DNA of 64,000 bases from Tubiluchus corallicola (GCA_030141605.1 JAQGDQ010000363.1:53501-117500), one strand, 5' to 3'; counted from the first letter of the stretch, positions 51,681 to 63,780 are shown. The notes: generated by a model not told the origin, from the letters alone. Numbers and translations are program-made.

Positions 51681-52963
51681 TACCTGCGTCACTGATTTTA
51701 AGGAGGTCAGTCTCCTTTGCAATTGTTTAAGCAAGCGACAAGCTTCCATTATTATGGCAGTACAATTGAAATCAGTCCGAACTTGCTGATTTATAACTAA
51801 ACAGCAGGTTTTCCCTTTAGCTAGGAGTGTTAAATTTTACCTATAGTTTACAAGTGTGTAAGAGCTTTACCGCCATAATTATCAGTGAGCTGAAATTCTG
51901 TATGCGTAGATTCATATATACGCATACAGAATATATATATATATAGATTATATATATATAGCTTTGCTCTTGCATATATATATATATATACATGTATATA
52001 TATAATCACAAATTATCACATCAAATAAATTTATTATAATCACGAACACAAGGGCAAAGATAATCTGACTAAAATGTGAAAGGGGGGCCGACCATAGGAG
52101 ATTTAAAGCATTGTGCCACAAAATGCGACTCAAGTTTATACTGTGCGAGCTTCTTTTCTATAAAATTAACATAACAAATCAATGATGATGATGACGATGA
52201 TGTTGATAATGATGATGATGACGATGATGATGATAATGATGATGATGACGACAATATGATGATGATGACGACAATGTGATGATGATGACGACAATGACGA
52301 TGACGACATGGATAATGATCATGAATATTTGCAAACACACTAAATACAGTGATTTAATTAACAAGGTGCTTCTCTAGATGACAGTACGTTAGCCCTGAAT
52401 TTTTCTCGTTCAAATGAAATTTACGTTATTATACTCATAATTGAGCAAAATTTTAACAGTATTCTCTTTAAATCGAGTTGTCATTAATGGCAATAATGAC
52501 GATGGTGATGATGAAGACCAATGGTGATGCGATGTTGATGATAAATATTTTAAATATTTTTACACTGTCAGCTTGGTGCCAGAAAAATTTGATAAAAGTT
52601 TAATGCTAGTTACCAATGTGGTACCGGGCAACACAAATTTGGTACCATGAGAGCATCTGATAAAGGACTGTGTCTCACGCTAGAGCAACTAGTATCTAGT
52701 TAGCTATTACAAACAATTTATTTATTCATATAATCTATTGTTAATTGATTTTTTCTTTTATTTAGCAAAAATGTTGCATTTTATTCTGTCACTTAAACTC
52801 TTTTATGCGGCCAGTTTACGTCCATTGAAGGTTTTTTGATACTGAATGCTAGCGATCATTACCGTAATTATTCGCACCACTGTAAGATAGGTGATCTATG
52901 TTAAAAAATAATTGACAAAAGCACAGCTTTATGGTGAAAGGAAAGGTGAAAGCGATTATGCAA
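51681..52963 (+). repeat. Mosaic repeat R, longest copy (about 1.28 kb)
   Basis: It contains, in order, the 5' block seen at 43763-44534, the (GAT)n stretch (52185-52310), and the 3' block seen at 46660-47102, ending GCGATTATGCA. The ATTCTGTATGCGTA inverted pair recurs near 51900. No coding capacity. Confidence 0.9.
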
Positions 52964-53157
52964 TGATGAAGATCTTAAGTTTAATAAACCCCTAACATTT
53001 GCTTCGCATCATCACTCTCGTGGATTTAATTCCCTTCAAAAATGTTATAATTGCGTTCCTGACAACATTTTAGATAGTATTTGGTGTTCTTGTAGCCCTC
53101 AACCCTACGTTGGTACAACATGCAGTTTATTCGTCTGATATCTATATCACAATATAT

Positions 53158-53420
53158 CTATATCTGTATCTGTGTCTGTGTCTGTGTCTGTGTCTGTGTC
53201 TGTGTCTGTGTCTGTGTCTGTGTCTGTGTCTGTGTCTGTATCTGTATCTGTATCTGTATCTGTATCTGTATCTGTATCTGTATCTGTATCTGTATCTGTA
53301 TCTGTATCTGTATCTGTATCTGTATCTGTATCTGTATCTGTATCTGTATCTGTATCTGTATCTGTATCTGTATCTGTATCTGTATCTGTATCTATATCTA
53401 TATATCTATGCTATCTATCT
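53158..53420. repeat. (CTGTGT)n(CTGTAT)n hexanucleotide array
   Basis: About 12 TGTCTG units switch cleanly to about 28 TATCTG units and then decay into ATCT/AT. The sharp switch suggests independent expansion of two variants. Confidence 0.97.
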
Positions 53421-53590
53421 ATCTATATATATTATATTATTTATCTATATATATATGATGCCGATTCTCCTCAAACGTGAAATTGTATTTTCTTCCACGG
53501 TAATAATTCTTCCACACTAGATATTATTTTCAAGTTTCAAATTCTATATCATTGCTGTCTTATCATAATTGTGTCATCATGTAATTATAA

Positions 53591-54590
53591 TCATCGCTGT
53601 AAATTTTTAATGATTGATTCATCAGAATTGCTAACATCGCTGTTCACGTAGGAGGGTGCTCCTCCAACTCCTCTCGCATGGCTCGGTACCTGAGTGCGCC
53701 GCATACCGATCAGCTCCATCATTTTGATCATCTGATCAGATAATTCACCTGTATAAACGTTATTACCATCAACATCAATTATTATTGCATTTATATTCAT
53801 AACATACAAAACTTTACTAAGTCGTATATTTAGTGCAGGCGGCAAGATGTCGTCAGGATAGCCAAAGTCTTCCAATGCCTGGTAGATTGCATGCTCCGGA
53901 GGTGGAAAAAAACACCATCAAAACATCTCATCATAATTCATGTTAAAATCATGTTTTAAAAAACTCATGGTTCCTCTTGCTCCCACGGACAGTTGCGCGT
54001 TGCATAATGCCGACGTCTTCCTGGGATACGGTTGCCACGCCCCATGCAGCCACCCAGGACCTCCTTCCCATTTACTACTCGAACCGTACAGTTTCCACAC
54101 ATTCGACTGAATAAACTTTGAACTTTAAAGTAACTAGCATTTAACAGGCTTAGTTGAGTTTCTAGCCCAATCAGTTCTCCGTTCAGGGTCTAATTCTCAT
54201 TGAGTTTCTGCCCCAATCAGTTCTCCGTTCAGGGTCTAATTCTCATTGAGTTTCTGCCCCAATCAGTTCTCCGTTCAGGGTCTAATTCTCATTGAGTTTC
54301 TGCCCCAATCAGTTCTCCGTTCAGGGTCTAATTCTCAGTTTCTCCATTGAGTTTCTGCCCCAATCAGTTCTCCATTCAGGGTCTAATTCTCATTTACATC
54401 ATCAAACATGGAAAATTTAGTTGGCACATACTCGTAGGAAACCCAATTGATGCCCTCAGCCTCGCGCTGGTGAACCGTTTGTTCCTAATGGATGCGCCGG
54501 GCTGCCCTCAGTTCCTCCATCTCACTGTCCTCCAGTATACCGAGCCATGCTTTCAATTCATAACAATGCATATAATATAATATTATTGTT
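53591..54590 (-). pseudogene. Decayed coding-like sequence, unidentified (minus strand)
   Basis: Open pieces on the minus strand read as protein. At 54400-54580 they are ELKAWLGILEDSEMEELRAA and INWVSYEYVPTKFSMFDDVN with one internal stop. Near 53918-54100 is WKLYGSSSKWEGGPGWLHGA. At 53591-53910 are PEHAIYQALEDFGYPDD and GELSDQMIKMMELIGMRRTQ. A 46-bp minisatellite splits them. I do not recognise the family. It could be a broken gene or transposon protein. Confidence 0.35.
54156..54392. repeat. Minisatellite, 46-bp unit x about 5
   Basis: The unit contains GAGTTTCTGCCCCAATCAGT and TCCGTTCAGGGTCTAATTCT. It lies inside the minus-strand coding-like region. Confidence 0.93.
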
Positions 54591-54592
54591 AA

Positions 54593-55661
54593 TATACGAC
54601 TTCATTCTCGTTTTCTTGAAATACTATGATTATGTTATCGTCAATCTCCTATTCTATTTTTGTCATTGCTTTAACTCATTGATTGGTTGTTAAATTATTT
54701 AATAAAAGGCTCGTTAACACTAAGTTAACGAGTTTTAGTAAATAGTTTAGCAATCAATGCGTTTGTCCACATAAATATATACTCACGATGCGTGTAAAAT
54801 TGGGCCTGACATCTTCCGGTTTTACGTTAGGATCTCTCTTCTCTCGCTCTCTCTATCTCTCTCACTCACTCTGCAAATAGCGGTACGGACATGCGTTTGT
54901 ACTCCGATGAGTCCCGGTATCTAGGGTTGACGTTGCTTCCCCTCTGCAGCGTTCAAGATAATGACACCTAAAATGAAAACCTTAGGTTAATTAGTATCCA
55001 TGTTTAATTAGTTCATATGTTTTGTATGCATTTATTTTCTTTTTACTTCGTAATATTTCTTTGTTGCTACTCTGTTATGTAGATTTGTTTGACTGTTTAG
55101 CGTACTTTCTTTTCCATTGTAGATACTTTATTTTATTAGTAAAATTGAATTATGGTGTTTGCAGACATTCATGCTGTTTGAGTAGATTCGTTACTTTCAC
55201 GTTTTTGTATTCATTCGAATTGTAAACGACACGAATTGTAAACATTTCGTTAAAATTTTGTTTGGATTTCAGCATAATTTTGATTTTGTAAATAAAGTAT
55301 TTTGCATTTAAAAAAAATCAATGCCTTGTTACAATAATTCTTTCAGTTTTACTGTTTGTATGCATGGATGTATATCTTTCAGCTTGGACAGTTTTCCTGT
55401 TTACAATGCTTGTATATAAGCGTAATAAAGAGGTAGGCTGACCACACATCTCTTCAAGCCAAATAGGTACTTGCTCTTTTCAAATAATGTCGAGCACAAC
55501 ACTAATTTGGTTGTAACAAACCGAAGAAAAAACGGAAGAATGCGTACAAAGTACATAAAATTCCTGAGCTAATTGTTTGTAGTGTATAAAAGGTAGTATC
55601 ATTAATAAACACAATATGGTTACAAGTGTAAGTTGCATCAATCAAGTGTTTGTTTACTGAG
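54593..55661. other. Intergenic, nothing recognised
   Basis: AT-rich, with a short CT-rich tract near 54836-54870. No supported gene. Confidence 0.45.
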
Positions 55662-57017
55662 TTCCACAATTAGAGACATGACCCCAAATTTTAAATTTGT
55701 TTTTTCCCATAATTTTTGTGTTTGACTTAGTAAAAGGCTCATTGAAGTTTCAGGGATTTTTATTGGCAAAATCTGTATAATGGTAAAGAAGCTACATATT
55801 CAAAATAAATAAAGCATTCTAATCCGTAGTATCAAATTCATATAGGCAGTGTAGTGCATTCATGGATCTAATATTAGCAAAATAGACAGACCTGTGTTTT
55901 AGGTTTAGACTAGATTGATGTATTGTAAAATGAGTGACACTTAATACCAATAGAGAAAGAAATGGCTCTTATTTAAAACATGAGAACATCGCTAAAACAT
56001 GAGAACGTCTATTGTGTTTTAAAGAAAATAAAATTCTTCATCAAACTTCATGCACAAAATATCTAAAAAAATCTAAGATATGTTTTGTATTGGTTTGATA
56101 TGCATATCCACGCACATTTATGCGATAATTACAAAAATTGTATTATACACGTCTGCACTACGTTGGTGCAGCACTGTAAATCTACGATTTAAAGACAAAA
56201 TAATTTTTCAGTATAATATACTCCAACTGTATTTTTATCGTTAATAATCATTATGATAATATATAACAATTAACAGGAATATTAGTATGACTAACATGAA
56301 CAAGGCTGTATGTACAACTATTTGTGCTCCATCTAGTGTAAAAAAAGAAAAACAATTTTTTTTATTCTTTGTTCTTCTTTAACATCTTTATATGCTCAAC
56401 TAGGTCTACACCAATATAATGCCAATGTAGTCTATTTTCTATGAATAAGCTGGTAAGTCAGTAACAATATTGATAGATCTTATGGTATAAATTACTAACA
56501 GATTTCAAACTGATAACATCGATTATCTATTTACTATTTCTACACTTGCAAAAGTACAGTTACATGTTGAAAATCTCAGATGTATTCTTGGTTGCTCTTA
56601 ATGTTTTTTTTATATTTAAAACATTACAGCGAGTAAAAAGTGCAATCTTTTGATGGAACAGTTAATGAAAAATTATTGAACAAGTGTTTAATGCAAGGTT
56701 TTATTTCCAAGATGTTCTGAGGTATACCAAGAAGTGAGCTTGACCTATGATCATTCTCTGTACTGTTTAGGAATGGGTAGCCGAATATAAAATAAAAACC
56801 AATCTGCCTGATAATGAAATTAAACTTTCACAAAATTTTTATATGTCTACAGATGACATTCACACTTATGATTGTTAAGTCTCAGTGTTCAAAATATTAT
56901 ATAATCAGGCATTGTAAAGTTACGTAAATACGTACAAAAGGCTTTATAATAACTCGCAACCAGCTAGGGTTAATAGCTGTGCAAAGATGTTGGTATCACC
57001 AATGCGTAAACTTAAAC
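55662..57017 (+). repeat. Segmental duplication A, internally deleted copy
   Basis: From TTCCACAATTAGAGACATGA to ACCAATGCGTAAACTTAAAC this matches 61541-63780 in the same orientation. It lacks several blocks present in the other copy, of roughly 55, 60, 300 and 350 bp. It is 1.36 kb against 2.25 kb. Confidence 0.9.
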
Positions 57018-57201
57018 GTTGTTGCTACAATGCGTATAACATAGCAACTGTCCTTGTCATATCTATTACTGACGCACTCTTGTAACATAGCTACAATCTC
57101 AGTTATATTTCTGGGCGCAATTCAGTAAGACGTACAGAGCGATTCTTCTTTCAACAGCTTTTTCGAGCGATATTTCTTTTTCTTAGTTCTTTCGAGTAGT
57201 T

Positions 57202-57426
57202 ATGGAAGCTCTTGGCCGTTTTAAGAGACACATCAGGAGCAATAAGGTTGCACCAACTGGATATCGGGGGAAAGTTCCCTCGCGGACGATTCGTTCGCAC
57301 TTCCGGCCCTTCTACAAAAGAGTTAGAATGAAGATAGTCGATGTGACCATATCGGGACTTGCCCCTCCTATATTTGGAGGAGGTCTTCCTTTGCTGGAAA
57401 AATATTTGTCAGAATGGTTCAGCTAG
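57202..57426 (+). CDS. Hypothetical basic open frame, 74 codons
   Basis: Begins MEALGRFKRHIRSNK after an ATG in a fair context (gtagttATGG). It is rich in Arg/Lys, then hydrophobic (GLAPPIFGGGLPLLEKYL). The base composition here is richer in G+C than the flanks. Its end overlaps the next frame by 13 bases (ATGGTTCAGCTAG). Family not recognised. Confidence 0.4.
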   Translation: MEALGRFKRHIRSNKVAPTGYRGKVPSRTIRSHFRPFYKRVRMKIVDVTISGLAPPIFGGGLPLLEKYLSEWFS

Positions 57427-57803
57427 TAACATCTGGCGATAGATCAACTGAAGATGAGGGACTGCGAGCCGTTCAAGCACAATTGTTAAAGAGAGTGAAA
57501 GCCAGGGCAACTGACTTGATTACATCTGGGATGAAATCTCACAGCATGTCACGATGGAAAGATGTGGATTGTTTGCCATGCGCTTGTGGTCTAGACATAT
57601 GTGTCATGGAGGTTGGAGATTTGGAGGAAACGGAAGTACCAACAGCAGAACAAGATGTCCACCTGGAACAGACCAATCCTTACATACCTCACGTTATTGA
57701 GCCGAAAGATCCATGGCATGTAGGCTTCATGTTCGACACCAAACCTCCTCGTCGTCCCGAGCAGAGAGTTGGCGACTGGGACAATCCACCAACGTTTTGC
57801 TAA
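57414..57803 (+). CDS. Hypothetical open frame, 129 codons, with a C-terminus repeated downstream
   Basis: Begins MVQLVTSGDRSTEDEG and contains a helical Arg/Lys-rich part (AQLLKRVKARATDLITSGMK) and a CLPCACGLDIC cysteine cluster. The tail is PHVIEPKDPWHVGFMF, then DTKPPR and RVGDWDNPPTF with TAA. The same tail recurs, diverged but in frame and with the stop in the same place, at about 60314-60432 (WHVGFTLDTKPPR, VGDWDNPPTFW). Family not recognised. It could be an exon of a larger gene or a transposon-borne ORF. Confidence 0.45.
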   Translation: MVQLVTSGDRSTEDEGLRAVQAQLLKRVKARATDLITSGMKSHSMSRWKDVDCLPCACGLDICVMEVGDLEETEVPTAEQDVHLEQTNPYIPHVIEPKDPWHVGFMFDTKPPRRPEQRVGDWDNPPTFC

Positions 57804-58965
57804 CACACTGCAAGAAGATGTTTGGTCTGAGTTAGTCTGGAATCCATCAAGAGGTAGAGGAACGGTGTAGACCTGAATGACCAATGGCCAGCACACCAGG
57901 CCACTTAAGGATTAGCGATGAAGCAACATCTTGTCATATTCAAATTATTTAATTGTCTTGTAAATACTAAATTTTTTATACTTTCAATAGATTTATTCTT
58001 TGTTACTTATTTCTTTGTTTGTTGTTTATTGATATTATAGACGATGTTATTAAAAAGTAAAACCACAGCAGCAATAAACTGGATACAAGGTGTGAATGCA
58101 ATAAAAAATAGAGAATCTGAATTCTATAAGTCATCAATTTTATAAAGTACAGTTTTAGTAGTAAAAACTCAGTATAAACTAAATATGTAAATACGTAATT
58201 AAGTAGGTAAGTACGTGAGTGAGTGAGTAAGTAAGTAAGTGAGTGAGTGAGTGAGTAAGTAAGTGAGTCAATACGTAAGTGAGTAAGCAAACAAGCAAGC
58301 AAGTGCGTAAGCAAGCAAGCAAGCAAGCATGTAAGAATGCAAGAACTGAGTAAGTACGCCGTTGAGCTCAGTAGATCGCAAGGTTAATGTTAAGGTTCAT
58401 TATGTAGCAATTCAGCATTATCTAACTGAAATGCTGCCTTTTGTCATTATGGAATAAATTTTGCGCAATTATGTGACAGTTATTATATAACAATTTTTCC
58501 TTTGTTATCGAACAATAATTGTGTAACAAAAGTAATGCATTATGTAAAAAACTAACAAAGGTTCAGTCGTGGTCAGTGGTTGGGTCTTTTCAGGGTTTGG
58601 TTAGCTCTAACTCTTAGTCTGGGTCAGGCTGTTTCTACGCAACAGCTGTATCTGGTCAGGTCTAGTCTATCAGTAATCTGGTCTGCCTGTCGTCTGTTTC
58701 ATCTAGGGCCTTTGTGTCTAGTCTGCATTGGTCTGGTCTTCAGATATCTGGTCTGTGGCTGGTTTGTTTGAGGTTGGTCTTTGGAATTTTGTTTGTGAGA
58801 GCTATGGCCTGTGAGTGGATTGTTTGGAACCTGATCTGTCGGATGTCGAACATATCAGTTGTCTAGCCAGTTATTAATCTGTTTCCGATTTTCTGAAGAC
58901 AACACTCCATACAGACCTGAGGTCCAAAGACCAGGCCAAAGACAGACACTTTGTCACTGAAGATA
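57651..58965 (+). repeat. Tandem duplication unit, copy 1 (1.315 kb)
   Basis: It starts at AAGATGTCCACCTGGAACAG inside the 129-codon frame and includes its 3' end, a (GTAA/GTGA/GCAA)n tract at 58199-58335, and a GTCTGG-rich segment (58560-58800). Copy 2 is almost identical. Confidence 0.96.
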
Positions 58966-60280
58966 AGATGTCCACCTGGAACAGACCAATCCTTACATTC
59001 CTCACGTTATTGAGCCGAAAGTTCCATGGCATGTAGGCTTCATGTTCGACACCAAACCTCCTCGTCGTCCCGAGCAGAGAGTTGGCGACTGGGACAATCC
59101 ACCAACGTTTTGCTAACACACTGCAAGAAGATGTTTGGTCTGAGTTAGTCTGGAATCCATCAAGAGGTAGAGGAACGGTGTAGACCTGAATGACCAATGG
59201 CCAGCACACCAGGCCACTTAAGGATTAGCGATGAAGCAACATCTTGTCATATTCAAATTATTTAATTGTCTTGTAAATACTAAATTTTTTATACTTTCAA
59301 TAGATTTATTCTTTGTTACTTATTTCTTTGTTTGTTGTTTATTGATATTATAGACGATGTTATTAAAAAGTAAAACCACAGCAGCAATAAACTGGATACA
59401 AGGTGTGAATGCGATAAAAAAAATAGAGAATCTGAATTCTATAAGTCATCAATTTTATAAAATACAGTTTTAGTAGTAAAAACTCAGTATAAACTAAATA
59501 TGTAAATACGTAATTAAGTAGGTAAGTACGTGAGTGAGTGAGTAAGTAAGTAAGTGAGTGAGTGAGTGAGTAAGTAAGTGAGTCAATACGTAAGTGAGTA
59601 AGCAAACAAGCAAGCAAGTGCGTAAGCAAGCAAGCAAGCAAGCATGTAAGAATGCAAGAACTGAGTAAGTACGCCGTTGAGCTCAGTAGATCGCAAGGTT
59701 AATGTTAAGGTTCATTATGTAGCAATTCAGCATTATCTAACTGAAATGCTGCCTTTTGTCATTATGGAATAAATTTTGCGCAATTATGTGACAGTTATTA
59801 TATAACAATTTTTCCTTTGTTATCGAACAATAATTGTGTAACAAAAGTAATGCATTATGTAAAAAACTAACAAAGGTTCAGTCGTGGTCAGTGGTTGGGT
59901 CTTTTCAGGGTTTGGTTAGCTCTAACTCTTAGTCTGGGTCAGGCTGTTTCTACGCAACAGCTGTATCTGGTCAGGTCTAGTCTATCAGTAATCTGGTCTG
60001 CCTGTCGTCTGTTTCATCTAGGGCCTTTGTGTCTAGTCTGCATTGGTCTGGTCTTCAGATATCTGGTCTGTGGCTGGTTTGTTTGAGGTTGGTCTTTGGA
60101 ATTTTGTTTGTGAGAGCTATGGCCTGTGAGTGGATTGTTTGGAACCTGATCTGTCGGATGTCGAACATATCAGTTGTCTAGCCAGTTATTAATCTGTTTC
60201 CGATTTTCTGAAGACAACACTCCATACAGACCTGAGGTCCAAAGACCAGGCCAAAGACAGACACTTTGTCACTGAAGATA
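58966..60280 (+). repeat. Tandem duplication unit, copy 2 (1.315 kb)
   Basis: Direct repeat of 57651-58965 with only scattered substitutions (for example catacctc/cattcctc) and a 2-bp A-run difference near 59416. This implies recent duplication or gene conversion. The (GTAA)n tract is at 59514-59650. Confidence 0.96.
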
Positions 60281-60615
60281 AGCTCTAGACAGACCAGAAT
60301 TTGAGCACATCAGTCCCTCACATTATTGAAATGAAGGTTTCATGGCATGTAGGCTTCACTTTGGACACCAAACCTCCTCGTCATCTCCGGCAGATTGTAG
60401 GCGACTGGGACAATCCACCAACATTTTGGTAATGATTCAGATGCTGCCAACACGTTGCAGTAAGATCATTGGTCTGAGTTAGTCTGGAAATCTGTTAAAG
60501 GGCAGAAGAGTGGCGTAGACCTGAATGACCAATGGCCGGCGCACTACGCCACCTAAGGATTCGCAATGAAGCAACATCTTAACACATTTAAGTTATTAAT
60601 TTTCTTGTAAATACA
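60281..60615 (+). repeat. Older third copy of the unit's 5' end
   Basis: It follows copy 2 directly and aligns with the first 330 bp of the unit (CATGGCATGTAGGCTTCA; GGCGACTGGGACAATCCACC; GACCTGAATGACCAATGGCC) but with many substitutions. It still keeps the reading frame and TAA position of the encoded tail. Confidence 0.9.
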
Positions 60616-61530
60616 GAATACTGTTTTTGTAACAAGAATTTGCAACAAAAAGTAATTGTTGTTTTTTATTGTCTGTTAAATTTATTGTTTTGTTGTTTGT
60701 TTGTTATTTTATTATTACTTTGCAATACAATAAGCAAACCGCAGATGATGTTTATTATAAAATCTATGCACCAAAAGAACTGCGAAAAGATAAAAAATTC
60801 TTGCCAGTCATATTGTTACGGGGATGAAATGCCGCGTATTTTTGGCTCACCCTCTACATTATGGTGGTCTCGTCCATACGAAGTCCATACATTATGGTGT
60901 TGAATACCACGTACAAAACTGTCGCTATGGAATGGCCTCATTGGTTCAGTGGGCTGACTTGCAGGTGCGCTTTTCACTTCAGCACCTGCTCCGCAATGAC
61001 AATCAGCGTGGAGCACAATTGATTAGATATTTGGCGAGTTACTTAATTCTATAATTTAGTTTTTACTAATGCTTTTTCATGTTTTCTTCACGCCGTGACA
61101 TGCATTTAAGCATCATCCTCTCTACGTTACAGTATTCTCATAATATTTCTACAGAGTGTGGGGGGGGGGACAAATGAAATGACTCACACCTAGATTTTTA
61201 AGTTTGAGAAGAGAAGTTTGTCAATAGTTTCGAGCCGTTTTAAGCTAACATACATACTGAGTAGTATGGGCCTGTGGCTTCAAGTCCATTACTTCAACTG
61301 TTGCATCAGCATTAAGTGAGCGTATTTACTGACCAGTATTGGCTTCCAGTTTCACATCAACTCCACTAAGTTGATGCAACAGTTACATGTGAATAATACT
61401 ACACTGGTGCACACTCTGAATTACTGCATCACGTTTGCTGAGTAGTATGTGTATGTTGCTTCACGTCCATTTGACTGGATTGTTGCACCACTATAACTAC
61501 AGCGCTGAACAACAAGGGTCAATATTATGT
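60616..61530. other. Spacer between the tandem array and duplication A'
   Basis: Short open frames at 60640-60903 (+) and 60816-61016 (-) have no recognised family. A G9 homopolymer lies near 61161. Nothing firmly supported. Confidence 0.4.
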
Positions 61531-62033
61531 AATTGGGCAATTCCACAATTAGAGAGATATGATCCTAAATTTCCAATTTGTTTTTTCCTACAACTTTTTT
61601 GTTTGACTTAGTAAAAGGCATATTGAAGTTTCAGGGAAAAGTATTTGTCAGGGTATATGGTTAGTTTTAGATACTGAATTCCCCACCTTTCTATTTTATT
61701 GGCAAAATCTGTATAATGGTAAAGAAGCTATATATTCAAAATAAATAAAGCATTCTAATCAGTAGTATCAAATTCATATAGGCAGTGTAGTGCATTCATG
61801 GATTTATATTAGCAAAATAGACAGATACGTACTGAAAATGTATCCGACATTAAAAGCATTACATGAAATGTTTTCATTATTTCCTGTGTTTTAGGTTTAG
61901 ACTAGGTTGATGTATTGTAACATGAGTGACACTTAATATCAATAGAGAAAGAAATGGCTCTTATTTAAAATATGAGAACATCCCTAAGACATGAGAACGT
62001 CCCTAAAGTTACTAGCCGTGGAATTGCCCAATT
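61531..62033. mobile_element. 503-bp element with perfect 16-bp terminal inverted repeats
   Basis: AATTGGGCAATTCCAC at 61531-61546 is exactly inverted at 62018-62033. It has no long open frame, so it is probably a MITE of undetermined superfamily. The related sequence at 55662 starts inside the terminus (TTCCAC) and lacks the right end. Confidence 0.75.
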
Positions 62034-63780
62034 GCATTAACGTGATGTCAAATCGTCAGCCTTTTATTCATTCTTAATATTCTGCGTACTAACGGTGCAT
62101 CGTATATTGTATTTTAATAAAACTATTGTGTTTTAGTAAAAATAAAATACTTAATTAAAATGCAAATGACAACACTTCATGTTATAATAATAAGTATGTA
62201 TTTCATAGTATCGCTAGATATTTCACATCAACACAATAACGACATTGGCAATATTAATTCATAACAGCTTACAATACATTACAAAGTACACTACTAGTCT
62301 TACAAAACCAAGCTAAAATAAAAAGCTATTTGTATAAGAAACTATATATTTTATCTATAATAATGACTGAACATTTCATCAAACTTCATGCACAAAATAT
62401 CTAAAAATCTAAGATATGTTTTGTATTGGTTTGATATGTATATCCACGCACATTTATGCGATAATTACAAAAATTGTATTATACATGTCTGCACTACGTT
62501 AAAATATCTATGAAACACACTGAAGCATTAGGACTGTATATAGATGGTGCAGCACTGTAAATCTACGATTTAAAGACAAAATAATTTTTCAGTATAATAT
62601 ACTTCAACAGTATGATATTACAACAGTATTTTTATCGTTAATAATCATTATGATATTATATAATAATTAACAGGAATATTAGTATGACTAACATGAACAA
62701 GGCTGTATGTACAACTATTTGTGCCCCATCTACTGTGAAAAAAGAAAAACAAAGTTCTGCTGTGTCCCTCTACGCAACAATAAAATGCTGAGACTGCAAA
62801 GAAACATCAAAAACTGACACGTCATTTAAACTAAAACTAAAAAAACAAAGAACAACTTGAATTTCTTAAAATTAAAGCTTTAAAACACAATAAAAACAAA
62901 ATAGAACATTTATTAAGCAATGCCAACTACAATAAAAATTATTTCTAAGAATAATTCTAAAATGCTTAAAGCGTTTCAAATCTTGCGTACATATAAACAA
63001 ATTAGAAATTTTAAAAGTTGCTGTATGTTATAAACTCTATCTCGAATACTCGGGTTTTCTAAGCACACCAACGTGCTAGATAAGCAACAACTTAAATTTT
63101 TCTATTCTTTGTTCTTCTTTAACATATTTATATGCTCAGCTAGGTCTACACCAATATAATGCCAATGTACTCTATTTTCTATAAATAAACTGTTAAGTCT
63201 GTAACAATGTTGATAGATCTTACTGTATTATGGTATAAATTACTAATAGATTTCAAACTACAGCTGATAACATGGATTATCTATTTACTATTTCTACACT
63301 TGCAAAAGTACAGCAACAGTTGAAAATCTCAGATGTATTCTTGGTTGCTGTTAATGTTTTTTCATATTTAAAACATTACAGCAAGTTACAAGTGCAATCT
63401 TTTGATGGAACAGTTCATGAAAAATTATTGAAAAAGTGTTCAATGCAAGGTTTTATTTCCGAGATGTTCTGAGGTATTCCAAGAACTAATCTCGACCTAT
63501 GATCATTGTCTGCACTGTTTAGGAACGGGTAGCCGAAAATAAAATAAAAACCAATCTGCCTGATAACGGAATTAAACGTTTACAAAATTTTTACATGTCT
63601 ACAGATAGCTATCATACTTATGATTGTCAAGTCTCAGTGTTCAAAATATTATATAATCAGGCATCGCAAAGTTACATAAATACATACAAAAGGCTTTATA
63701 GTAAACGAACAGTAACTCATAGCCAGCTAGGGTTAATAGCTGTGCAAAGATGTTGGTGTCACCAATGCGTAAACTTAAAC
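61531..63780 (+). repeat. Segmental duplication A', longer copy
   Basis: Matches 55662-57017 in the same orientation but retains extra blocks. A 66-codon frame at 63272-63472 (KISDVFLVAVNVFSYLKHYS) is open here and frameshifted in the shorter copy. I do not recognise the product. Confidence 0.88.

Noticed and set aside
53110-53520. Long frames over the hexanucleotide array (Leu-Tyr, Ser-Val and Cys-Ile repeats)
   Set aside because: They are translations of a pure microsatellite in three frames.
58003-58326. Leu/Thr-rich minus-strand frames, repeated at 59363-59641
   Set aside because: They translate the (GTAA/GTGA/GCAA)n tract in the tandem units and are duplicated only because the DNA is.
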